From: Burhinus oedicnemus
Lineage: Eukaryota; Chordata; Aves; Charadriiformes; Burhinidae
Length of the DNA: 64,000 nt
Assembly (NCBI GenBank): GCA_008921705.1
Contig: VFFE01007013.1
Span: 1,605,216-1,669,215, forward strand
Reading direction: 5' to 3'
The position numbers and the translations under genes are program-made. Position 1 is the stretch's first letter; each line of letters begins with the position of its first letter. Shown one piece after another: positions 48,101-59,162 of the stretch. The notes under the pieces are model-generated. The model was given only the letters and a program-made list of their open reading frames with translations. It did not search any database and had not been told where the DNA came from.

Positions 48101-50859
48101 CCCCACAATCCTTTTATTTCTAGGCATTGAGGTTCCCCTGAGCCCATTCCAGCTGCAAATTCTCCTGGCATGAAGCAGGGTAATGCTGGAGAGTAAATGT
48201 ATTTTCAGACCTTGTATACATGAGGGAGTTGCACTAAGATTACTGGTAAACCTGCTTAGTTAAACCAATGCAAAATGTGATGTGGACAGTCTTATTTCAT
48301 CTGGTTGCTTCTTTTAGATTTGGATTAGGTTTGAAATCAAGTAAACCCCCATTTAACATCTTTAAGGAAAGATGTATGAAGGCATTCGCATCAGTTTAAC
48401 TTGAATTGTTTCAGTCAGATTTAAATGAAACCGGTGAAACTTTCTTGTACTGAGATGACCTCAGTAAGTACAAATTTCTGTCCCTCTCTTCTACAGGCCT
48501 GAGGGGTTGCAGCTCTTCCAGCTTTTCACAAGGCATAATTTTAGTCACCTATGCTAGGAGCCAGTGGGAATTAGAAGCTCGGCTGGATCAGGGTAAATCA
48601 AGGGAGGAGCATTTAGTGATTGAGGAAGGAACATGAAAGAAGGCAGCTTTACTTGTCTCACTCTGTGAAAATGATCACAGCAGCTCCTTTGAACCTCTTC
48701 AGGCCTTGTGTCTGCCGTAGGTTGCAGGGTTGGCCCTGCCATAGATCCTCAGTGTCATCTTGTTGCTGTCAGAGTATCCCATGGGGCTGGCACATACGGG
48801 GTAGCCCAAGTGATGCATCTGACTGGGGCAGGGTCAGCCTGCAGTGTCTTTAGATGGCAGATTCCCTCTGGAGCATTCACTCCTCTCTGCTGGGCTTTGG
48901 TATTGGTACCTATGTGCACGAGCAAGAAAATGGGCAGCTATCTATTCCCCTTGGGTTATTTCAGCCAGCTGATAAAAAGAAAGAAATGCGGCTTCTTTCA
49001 GTTCATGAAACGTTTGCAGTAGGCGTGTTTTCCTGCATTAGTGTGACATTTGGAGAATAAAATAAATATGTTATACTGAATGTCATCTTGAGTTTCCCCC
49101 ATGAAATAATTTGAAGAGTGTTCCCCAGCTGCATGTGCTGAGCTGTGAGGATTGTTGCTGAAAGCACATAATGTTGTGTATGCTTAATTTTAAATGACTC
49201 TACCGTGGAGAAGTCTGTACGTGTTATAGAATTACCATGGTTTTGAATGGTACAGATCTATAGTTTCCTTCATCAGAGGTGAAGCCATGTAAATGCTGCT
49301 TGTCACCTTCTTCCTGGGCACATGCCATGTCACCTATGAATTTTAGTGTGTCCCAAATCAGTGATGGAAAAGCACTGAGAAATATCTAGAGCAGTAGGGT
49401 TCTTGTGCAGGGGAGAGCTGATCAGGTCCAGTGCCTGGAGGGTGATCCTTCTGCAGAGGTATTCTTCCCATTAGCTGTGCCACTAAGCCATATATCATAG
49501 GAGGGCTGAAATTTGTTTTTATCAATTCAGGAACAAGATCCTACATCTGTTCCTAATTACAGGTAGGGGTCTCAGAGGAGGTCTGAGTTACAGTGTGTGT
49601 GGATATCAAAATGCATAGCTCTCATTACTTGAATAGGTAAATAATTTTATTCATCATCCGTGCAGGGACGTAGGAAGCGTAGCCCAGGAGATGTTAACAA
49701 TTAACTGCAATCTCGTTTGCATTACTGGCTATCAATATCTTCAGCTCTTCTGCACAGTAGTTTAATATTAACTATGTAAACCTTTTGAAAAGGGTTTAAC
49801 TTTTTTTTTTTTTGTGAATTGGGCATTTACAAATATATTTCTATTTTTGTCAGATTGATTTTACATGATATTTTTCTATAGAGGATGTGTTTTTATGGTT
49901 CTTTGCTTTCTTTTGGGAAATGAGGGACCAAGTGTCTTCTGTAAAATCTGGGCTACCACAGCTTATGACTGGCTTCCACTCAGGTTGAGGTGCTAACCGC
50001 CATGCAGGACTGTTTCCTGTGTCTGAAACAGGTAATTTCCCTGGACCCAAAATTTTAGTTTGGGCAGAGTCAGTGTAGTTGCTTATCCTTTTGAGGGCAA
50101 ACGTCTCTGTCCCATGCAACGTACAGATTCTGCAGTCCGGTAAATGCAAGGTTTTGCTTGAGTTTTTTTAAAGGACTTGCCCTCACTGTAGGGTTACTCT
50201 AGTTACTTGCAAGAAAGTCACATGTAAGAAATGCACCAAGAGACTCCATAACCCATATCGATACAGGTTATTGCTATAGATTCAAACAAACATGAGAGAA
50301 AAATAGTGAGAAGTGTAGCTATTTGCAAGCAAATACACTGTTATTCATATTTTTAACTTGAGCTGGCTTAACTGAAGCACACTGGTGTCTTTTACTGATG
50401 TAGTCGGCACGGTTGGAGAGTATAGGGAAAAACTTGGGTTAATAACACACACCAGATGCTTAATATGACTCCCCTGTATAGCTTAACCATGACACTACAA
50501 CATGGCTATCCTCCCTGTAGTAATCCAAACTCAAGGGTTGTTAACTCAAGGCTATATAACTGCTGGGAAACTTTTTTTTTTGTTAGACATTCCAGCTGTA
50601 TCCCAGGCAGTGCAAAATACTGCTGACAGATTGGTTCTGCCCTCTGCTAATTGTGGTAGCAGACGTGCTTTGATGGTTTGTACATACGGAGTTGGGAAAT
50701 CCCTCTGAGAACCTTTACACGTGCCGTAATGTGAAAGACACTGCTGCTGTTACTTGAATTGTTAAGTTTGTTGAGGTGAACAGCAGTTACCTGCAAATGG
50801 GAAGAGGAGAAAATTCAGTGATTTCAAAGCAGTGCATTTAACTTGAATTCAGTACCAAG
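45106..50859. other. Gene-free stretch
   Basis: No gene is supported. An A-rich tract lies at 46601-46640 and a T run at 49800-49813. On the minus strand 47954 to 47526 is one frame with a single stop near 47769 (about 143 codons). It shows no motif and no conserved-looking composition. Confidence 0.4.
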
Positions 50860-51395
50860 CACATTGCTGGAGTTATTAGTAAAGCAATCAGTTTGGACGC
50901 AACTACAGCAATGCAGGTGGTAAATAGATGGCAGCATGGATTTATTAAAAGTAAATCATACAAACTAACTTAATTTCTTTCTCTGATAGGATAAAAAGCT
51001 TAGTGGATAAGGTAAATCCACCAGAATAATGAGCCTCTGTTTCATGAACATGTTTCTTACAGTTCCATACAACAGTCTCATAAGAAAATTAGAAGCATGG
51101 ATAAGATATAATTTTTATAAAATGTGATGGATTGTAAGTAATTTTGATTGACAGTAAATATATATGTCAAGGTATATCTAAAGTGCTTGTCACATTGGTA
51201 CTTATATATATATTAATAACTCAGTTTTGAGAGAGGAGAGAGCTTTCAGGAATCAATTCTGGCTCCAATACTAGGTTAATGTGCTCTGTTTTCATTAATT
51301 ACTTTGATGGTAGGATTAAGACTTCATTGTTTGTATGTGTGAATGATATTAGTCTTGTTGGGACTGCAAATAACATGCAGAGAGTAGTCATTAAA
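50860..51395 (+). mobile_element. Ancient CR1-family LINE reverse-transcriptase fragment
   Basis: The nucleotide stretch 50920-51000 reads like the start of a CR1-family RT: VNRWQHGF (QHGF codons at 50932-50943), IKSKSY, then 'gataggataaaaagcttagt' and 'ggataagg'. At 51067-51120 a frame gives VPYNSLIRKLEAWI, the equivalent of the family's VPH-LL-KL segment. At 51255-51310 'ctggctccaatactaggtta' leads into VFINYFDG, corresponding to VLGPVLFNIFINDLD. 51340-51375 resembles the catalytic and TKL region (NDISLVGTAN). Frames are broken and 51130-51240 is unrecognisable. It is much older than the two clean CR1 copies. Confidence 0.65.
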
Positions 51396-53203
51396 ATATA
51401 TCCTTCTCTGGACGAGCCCCTGCGATATACCCTAGAGCCTCAGACAGGGAATGCGGACATAGCTGGGTCACTTTGGAATTTCCAAACTCCCTGTGTCCTT
51501 CTAGCTGGGGTCAAGAGATTGGCTTTCTATCTGCAATTACATTTAAAAAAACCAAACCATCTTGAAAAACTTACATTAAAAGAACATTAAGGTTGTAAAG
51601 CCAACCACTGAGTAATTAGGAAATAATAGAATTCAAGTGGCCTGTATAATTTTATTTCAGCTTCCTAATGCATATGTATTATGAGGCAGTCTAATTCCAG
51701 GAATCCATACTATTTTTAACTCAGGATTCTCCTTCGGTAGCCCTCTGCATAGGAAGAAATTTCATGCAAACTGAGTTTTGCTTCATGCAGTTTCATGAAA
51801 AATTCCTCAGAACTTCATTCCAGGCCAGTTTTCAGCCCACCGTTTCTAATGATATCCTTGCAAAATGGATATGTACGTGCAGAAATGTGGAAGCACCTCA
51901 GTGTAATATTTCAGAAGCAGCAAGAGAAACATGCAGTTTTGAAAGGCAACAATAATACAACAAATTGGTGAAATCTAACGTTTTTTGATAAATCAAATGA
52001 AACTTAAAAAACCCTTCCAAATTCAAGTTTCAGTGCAGATATTTTGCAACGTCTGTAATTAAAGTCATAATATGATGTATAGGTACACTGAATCTTTGTG
52101 TCTGAAGGTTTGTACTGTTGCCTTAGATGCCTGACAATTAGGCATCTTCTGTTGAATGCTCTGGATAATACCATTAGACGCACAATAATTAGGTGTTTTC
52201 ATCTCATTAATATTCATTTTCATACATTTAAATGCCTCTCTTATAGCATTTGTTAATTAACATACATTTACAATGGTATATTCCTCTTTCCCATTCACCC
52301 ATTCGGACTAGTGTAATGAGCTGACATATCAGATGACTTCTCTTACAGGATTCTGCTGTTGTATCTTTGGTGGGAACAAAGGAGTGCTTATCGTGCTGTT
52401 TGTGGGTGGTATTAGCGCAGCTGTTTTTTCTCCCAAGGAATCTGGGGCACGGAGAGTCTGTCCTCAGTGATGCTGTTGCAAAATAGAGGGCTCCTTACTG
52501 TCTATTTCCTTTTATTCATATTATTAAAACCTGCATCCCAGAAGCAAAGTTTGGGCCCTAATGTGTTTTTTAAATTGAAAGTGAATACAGTTTGTACCCC
52601 TGAAAGTGTGTGTTTCGGGCATCTTAGAGTACAGAGCGCAGCAGAACTGTAGTGAGGGACACACCAACATTAAAAAATATCTTTCCTCAGTCTTGTAAGT
52701 AGGACTAATTTAAAAGGTAAACTAAAACGTTCACGAGAGTTGAAGGAAATCCCTGTCTCCTGAAAATGTCTGCAAGAAGGTGAAGTAGTAACTGAAATGC
52801 TGCTGTATAATTACACCTACTGGGGATATTCATTATGATTCTTGGGTTACTCTAGAGTCTGACTATTAGTATTAAGTCAGACAGCTTGCCTGTGTATCGT
52901 ACAAATATTTTAAGAGACTGTGCACAGCACCTCCCACAATAATGTCTGTGGTTTCAGTTCCTGTGTTGCTGCTGAAGTACAAATAATAGTAATAGTAGTA
53001 AACACATACAGAAAATAAACAGTTCCTTCTGTAGATTTAGCAGATAGAGTTTTTGTGACAGTACGCTACAGTTTTTTGAGTCTCATTCCATGAAAAATTA
53101 AGGGGAAAAATTCCTGTAAAATTCTTCATACTGATAGATCAAAAAGCAATCTCAGCAGTTAACAGATTATTCAAATTCAAATCAAGAAAACACACCTGGA
53201 GGG
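51396..53203. other. Gene-free stretch
   Basis: No gene is supported. A small perfect hairpin, GATGCCT-gacaatt-AGGCATC, lies at 52128-52148 and resembles the arms of the palindromic elements just to the right. The rest is AT-rich non-coding DNA. Confidence 0.4.
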
Positions 53204-53296
53204 GAATTTTCAAAAAGGCTCAATGTCAACTTAATTCTGTTCCTACTGAAGTCAATGGGAGTTAAGCCAGTACAGAGCGTTTTTCAAAATCTTAAC
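53204..53296. repeat. Ancient palindromic element with 'gaagtcaatggga' core
   Basis: The left end GAATTTTCAAAAA and the reverse complement of the right end (AAGATTTTGAAAAA) form imperfect inverted termini. The centre is 'ctactgaagtcaatgggagt', a wording seen in many old amniote repeats. It probably belongs with the element at 53366. Confidence 0.5.
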
Positions 53297-53365
53297 CCTA
53301 GGATCTGCATACCCATCTAAGTTCGATGAGGTTTATTCTTTAGGAGATTCCAGGTTATTAAGGAA

Positions 53366-53465
53366 GAGATTTTCAGTAGCACCTGGGGGATTTAGAAGCA
53401 CAGTTCAATTAGTCTTTCACTGCAATTTGTGCTTCTAAATACCTGAGACAGGTTTGAAAATCTCA
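53366..53465. repeat. 100-bp ancient palindromic element
   Basis: The outer arms are GAGATTTTCA at 53366 and TGAAAATCTC at the right end. Inner arms TTTAGAAGCACA at 53391-53402 and TGTGCTTCTAAA at 53428-53439 are exact reverse complements. The structure suggests a non-autonomous DNA-transposon relic. A similar element lies immediately to the left. Confidence 0.7.
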
Positions 53466-55545
53466 CGCTAAAACCCCGTCTCAGCTGCTGGTTAAAGCCT
53501 CACTGCACATGTCTATTCCGATAAAAATAGGATTCCAGTCTGAGGCACATGTAGAACTTTGCATGTGGTTAGATGGTACGCCAGGAGAATAGGCTGTCAC
53601 ATTATCGTTAACTATAAATGAAGGGCACTGTCAAGTGAGGAACATTTAAACAACATTACAAACACTGCCGCTGCGGTCCTGTGGTGGGTTCTACTTAATA
53701 CCAAAGAGTCACATTCTGTGACCTGTGTTAAACTGCGAGGCATGTAACTCCCTGAAGATGCCAAGAGGGTAAGTTAGTATTCATTTTGAGCACGATGGAA
53801 GGATCTGGTGCCCCACTTTTTGGACTGGCATATCATTTAGGAGTGATGGATGCGGTTATACGTCAGTGAACACGATTTACATGGGTTTAAATGGTTCCTT
53901 TTGACGTGGTTTTTATACAGTGTTACTGCAGCCACCCAACAAACCCCTGCCCTGCTAGTGCGGTGAAGATGATCAGACTGAGGTGTCTTGACAGCTCTCG
54001 CTTTTTCTGCTGGCAAGAAAAGACATATCCCTGCTTTCCTGAATTTCATGGAAGAGAAAACACAATTCCTTTTAAGTGTCTGGAAGAGAAAAGAGGAGAG
54101 AGTTCCGTCAGTGCGTTAGAAACCGTGAGAGTTTCAGCCGTGGTTCTTAAGAGGAAGGGTTCAAAGCCCAGTGTTACTTCATTTGAGAGCAGCTTGGCTG
54201 GCAATGCCAAGTTAACCCCCTCACACTTTGGGAGCTCCAGCTATGACATGCCAGGCGTTCAGAGTTTAGTCTACCTATTTTGCTTATAGGATGCAGTGTA
54301 TGTTTCACACAGAAATGGGCATATAGCTCTTTTCAGAGCTCAGATTCTTCTTCAGATACATCCAGGCACTCCCACTGATGGAAACTAGTTGGATGGCTAC
54401 CTTACTGCCAGAATGATGCTTTGTACCATACCGGTCCATCTCAGGACCTCTTGTGAAGGTGCCTTCCTTTACATTTTTAACTCTGCTGCAGGGTAATTGA
54501 ACAGGAATTTGGGGATCGGGCAGGAGGAAACGGGGGTAAGAAGTTGATAAATGTTTTCCTTTAAAAAGGATGGCTAAAAAAGGATACTAAATTGGAATTA
54601 CTTTAGTGTGCAATACACCACACAAAAAAGAAGCTTGTAATTTATTACAGGGGCTGTCCCAATCATGCTAAAATTAAGCCTAACAGGACAGCCAGTAAGT
54701 CTTTACTTGGGTAAGCAGATGGGTGAAGGGGAGTAAGTCTGTTTTTGTACCATCCCTTCTTCTCAGCAAGCCTTGTACTCATGTCACGGGGAGGAGAAGC
54801 AGGAACATTACAGCAGCATACCTCGAGAAATGACAGATGCTCTTCTCCTGTGAGCAAATGGGGATGAAGCAGCAGGATATGAAAGGAGCCTCATCCCGAC
54901 GAATGCAGGGAGGTAGCGAGCTCTGCAAAGCAGGGTGAAATAGCTCCCCACTCTGTAAGAGGAAGGAGTCTGGGAGGTGAGGTAGCTGTAGTTCACACAA
55001 CCTATGCCAGCCTATTCAAGGGACTACTGTGTTATTCAATACAGTGAAGAATTACTATCTTTATACACTATTGAACCTAAACCAAGCCCACTGGGGCCAA
55101 ACTGTTCCAAGGGAGAGCATTTGGACTTGAATTGGAAATAACAGCTAATGAATGGCTCCAGAAGGTTCAGGTTACATTAAGAGTTGAGGTTTACTGTCTG
55201 ACCAGGATATCTTTTTATGACAATACCGTTGTTTAAATATAGATAGCCCATTGGAGCTGCCTGATAAAGGAAAATACAAACAAGGATGTCATGGGGTTAG
55301 CCCTTGGGGGAGAAGGACTCCTGCAGAGAACTGCTGCTCCTGAAGACTTCTGAGTACACTAAAGCAGGGAAGCCCCGGGCATTAGAAGGGTGGAAGAGGG
55401 TTCAAAACAGGCAGCTTCTAAACTCAGTGAGGCCAGGCAATGTGGGGCTCACCATCAGGTGAAAGAATGGTTGCATTATGGGGACACTAATGGCACAGGA
55501 ACCTGGTATAGGTCAGGAGGAAACTGAATTGGAGGTGAGTAAAGT
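53466..55545. other. Gene-free stretch
   Basis: No gene is supported. The 132-codon frame at 53891-54289 (+) starts with ATG but shows no domain, signal peptide or repeat. Minus-strand frames at 54663-55000 overlap each other and are motif-free. Confidence 0.4.
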
Positions 55546-55748
55546 GAATCATAGAATGGTTTGGGTTGGAAGTGATCTTTAAACGTCATCACGTCCAACC
55601 CCCTGCAATAAGGGACATCTTTAACTAGAGCAGGTTGGTCAGAGCACCATCCAACCTGACCTTGCATGTTTCCAGGGATGGTGCATCTACAGCCTCTCAG
55701 GGCAACCTGTTCCAGTATTTCATCATCCTCATCATAAAAAATGTCTTC

Positions 55749-55753
55749 CTTAT
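55749..55753. repeat. Left target-site duplication CTTAT
   Basis: It is identical to 56512-56516 and brackets the solo LTR. Confidence 0.9.
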
Positions 55754-56511
55754 TGTCCTGGTTTGAGGTAAAACAGGACCCATTTTGTGTTTTGTAATTT
55801 TACTTTGCAGCTAAGCCTCTTCTAACTAACTGAACTTTCTGAAATTAACAGCATATTGTGCAGAAACCGTTTGCTCTCAGAGTGGTATGACCTGATGAGT
55901 TGTAATTTATGCCAAGGAATGGTATGCAGAGAGGCTCTTGCTTATACTTATTGCTTTAACACCCAAGGCCAGCCAACTTTGTTATTTGCCCCATTGGAGG
56001 GTCGGAAGCAGAAAAGCGTAGAGGGGTCACCCCTGCGGGGAGGAGCAGACAGGACAGGTGACCCAAAACTGACCAACAGGGTGTTCTGTCCCATCTGCCT
56101 CATGCTCAGTATAGAAGCTGAGGGATCAAAGGGTCAGCCCTCTTTCTTCAATGGTTGGCGTCCGAGGAGGACTCTGTCTCTGCGTCTGCCTTTGAACCTG
56201 ATCCCTGCATTCCCGAGTCCAGATCCGGAATCCAGTTTCCATCTGTCGCTGAGTCCAGTCTGGGACTTTGCCTGTGCCTGTCAGTGATGTGATCTTAATC
56301 CTGGGAGCTTGATACAGTTTTGTATATATTGTATATATTTCATTATTTTCTTTTAAAAAATATTTTATTAATATATTCATATTTTCATTAAAGTAGTTTA
56401 GTTTTTTTCTAAACTCGTAAGTCTCTTTCTCTCCCTCCCCTCCTTGGAGAGAGAGGTGGGGGAGGGCATCTGTCATTTGCTTCAGTGGCCAGTGCGGCCC
56501 AAACCACGACA
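55754..56511 (+). mobile_element. Solo LTR of an avian endogenous retrovirus, nested in CR1
   Basis: The 758-base element begins TGTCCTGGTTT and ends AAACCACGACA, imperfect inverted termini. It is flanked by an exact 5-base target duplication, CTTAT at 55749-55753 and 56512-56516. Removing it rejoins the CR1 3' untranslated sequence smoothly, which proves the ends. A TATA-like 'tgtatatattgtatatat' lies near 56321 and ATTAAA at 56387-56392, consistent with plus orientation. No internal retroviral sequence remains, so it arose by recombination between two LTRs. A 5-base duplication is typical of ERVL-type elements; the class is an inference. Open frames at 55856-56287 (+) and 56126-56512 (-) lie wholly inside it and are not genes. 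Confidence 0.9.
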
Positions 56512-56516
56512 CTTAT
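56512..56516. repeat. Right target-site duplication CTTAT
   Basis: It is identical to 55749-55753. Confidence 0.9.
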
Positions 56517-59115
56517 ATCTAGTCTAAATCTACCCTTTTTTAGTTTAAAACCATTTCCCCTTGTCCTGTCACAACAGACCCTGCTAAAAAGTTTGTCCCC
56601 ATCTTTCTTATAAGCCCCCTTTAATTATCGGAAAGCTGCAATAAGGTCTCCCTGGAGCCTTCTCTTCTCCAGGCTGAAGAACGCCAGCTCTTTCAGCCTG
56701 TCCTTATAGGAGAAGTGTTCCAGCTCTCTCATCATTTCTGTGGCCCTCTTCTGGACTCGCTCCAACAACAGGTCCATGTCTTTCCTGTGCTGAGGGCTCC
56801 AGAGGTGGATGCAGTACTCCAGGTGAGGTCTCACCAGGGTGGAGTAGAGGGGCAGAATCGCCTCCCTTGACCTGCTGCCCATGCTTCTTTTGATGCAGCC
56901 CAGGATACAGTTGGGCTTCTGGGCTGTGAGCACACATTGCTGGCTCGTGTCCAGCTTTCCATCCACCAATACCTCCAAGTCCTTCTCCACAGGGCTGCTT
57001 GCAAGCCCTTTATTCCCCAGCCTGTATTGATGCTGGGGGTTGCCCTGACCCAGCTGCAGGAACTTGCACTTGGCCTTGTTGAACCTCATCAGGTTCACAT
57101 GGGTCCACTTCTTGAGCTTGTCCAGGTCTGTCTGGATGCCATCCCGTCCCTTGGGCATGTCAACCACACCACTCAGCTTGGTGTCACCTGCAAACTTGCT
57201 GAGGGTGCGCTTGATCCCACTGTCTATGTCATTGATGAAGATATTTAACAGTACTGGTTCCAATATGGGCCCCTACACCACTCATCATTGATCTCCGTCC
57301 AGACATTGTGCCATTGACCACTACTCTCTGGATGTGACAATCCTTACCACCTAAGCCAATTCCTTACCACCTAATAAGCCACCCATCAAATCCATATCTC
57401 TCCAATTTAGAGAGAAGGATGTTGTGGGGGACCGTTTCAAAGACCTTGCAGAAGTCCAGATAGATGACATCCGTAGGTCTTCCCGTGTCCACTGAAGGGA
57501 TAAGCTGTTGGAGTGGTCACATAAAAATGTAGCATGTAGAGAAGGATGCAAAGGAGTGAGAAGACAAAAGTATTCCCATGACACAGGTAAAAGACTGAAG
57601 AGCTCTGGGCAGCTTTTCTGATTTGGGATGGGAAAGTGCTTGACACACAGAGACTCCTGTCTGGTGGTCAGTCTCTGAACAGGTACTTGTGCAGTCTGTT
57701 TTACTTTGGTTTTGGGTGAACAGGTGCAGCTCCTGATAAACAAACATTAGAAATACCCTTTTGATTCCGCATGGCTTGTCTGGCCTGTAGGCTCAGTCCA
57801 GAGTGATGTGTAATGGGAGCTTTACTTTGACAGGAGCTCTGCACAGACTGGTGATTTGGAGTAACATGTTCTTCCTTCTTGGTCTAATCTTGGAGGAAGT
57901 GAGTCACTGCTATCTCTCTTGCATTTGCTTAGAGGTTGTGCTGGTATGGAGAACACATTATAGAAGAGTCAAGTTTCCTATCCTTCCTTCCTGTACCTGT
58001 TTCTCTTTTGCGCTAACTCATCCCACTTAATGTGGAAGAAACAACTGGACTTGAAATGGAGTCCATGAACAAGCAGCTCTAAAAGGGACAGATAAGCTGT
58101 TTAATTAATGGCTTCTGTTCATCCCTGCCACCCAGCCTAGCCTAGTTCTGCCTCTACCTGGCTCAAGGAGAAGAGATGACAGGGTAGCTGTGCTGTACTC
58201 TTCCCCTCCAGGCAGAACCTGAGACCTATTCAGCTTCTTGGGGAAAGAGTGAACCTGCAGCAGCGAACCCTCTGTGAGATGTTAATCCTGGTGTAAGGAT
58301 GATAGCAGTGCAAAGCTGTCTTAACATCCGTGTTAGCCGGATGGGCAGGTGAGGTGTAGAGATGGGTGGTACAAGAATTCCAGGACATTCCTTGGGGCCA
58401 TCCATAAACTGGTGCAAATCCAGGACGTCTAAAGATGCCTCCCCTGCCTCACCCCCAGCTGAGCTGCTGTCAGCGCTGAGGCCAAAGGCTGGGACACACT
58501 TCCTATGCTAAGGTAAGGTGAAAATAGTAGCATACACTGCATTTTGCGCTGTTCTCTTTCCTGACGTAATCAAGTACTGTTAAGTTTTACACACCAGTGC
58601 ACAGATTACTGGCATTTACTAGGAAGCACGAGGAGCAGGCTGGCAACTGCTTGGAGGCACGCGGAATATACAGGCAATTGCTCTGGAGCATGGGCAACAC
58701 ACAGGCAATTCAATTCCCAACTGGTTTCTAGGCAGGAGCTACCAATTAAAATTAAAAGAATAAAAGACTGCAAGCTTGGGACTGATGATATGCTCTGGAG
58801 AGAGAAGTTGCCAACAGCTTGTGCTACAAAGATGCCTCTTTTTCAGTGGATTTCAAATGGCGAAGAAACTCAGGTAACGGATCATTCTTTTCTTCTGGCT
58901 TCCCTGATTTTCATGTACTCAGTCATGCAGCCAAAATTCCTACAAAGACAGACGGGGCTGCTCCCCATGAATTCCAAGCAGCAAGCCAGCCTTTTGAGAG
59001 CTGATGCAGTGAATATGCCAGCAGTCAGCGATACCTAGGAAGTGAGATTTTAAAATCAGGTACCTGAGCAGAGAGTGCTGAATGATGGGGCTCAGATAAT
59101 CTAGTAATGAGAATG

Positions 59116-59162
59116 TGGTGTGTGTGTGTATATATATATGTGTATATATATATATATATATG
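59116..59162. repeat. (TG)n(TA)n compound microsatellite
   Basis: A GTGTGTGTGT run passes into TATATATATA with one TGTG interruption. Confidence 0.9.

Larger units (their letters stand above)
55546..57520 (-). mobile_element. CR1 LINE, 5'-truncated, interrupted by a solo LTR
   Basis: This minus-strand CR1 has its 3' end at about 55546 ('gaatcatagaatggtttggg' on the plus strand is the avian CR1 tail reversed). It runs through the 3' untranslated region to 55753, is split by the LTR at 55754-56511, and resumes at 56512. The 212-residue frame 57263-56625 covers RT motifs to the C-terminal part: [15 protein letters not shown] at residues 24-27 (the catalytic FADD box with the first Asp changed to Gly), [57 protein letters not shown]-like segments and [15 protein letters not shown] stop at 56622-56624 ends it early; the same frame then continues LKGAYKKDGDKLF up to the LTR. 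A stop also lies just upstream of 57263. The homology fades near 57520. It is not functional. Confidence 0.92.

Noticed and set aside
55856..56512. Open frames of 143 (+) and 128 (-) codons
   Set aside because: Both lie entirely within the solo LTR and show no retroviral protein motif.
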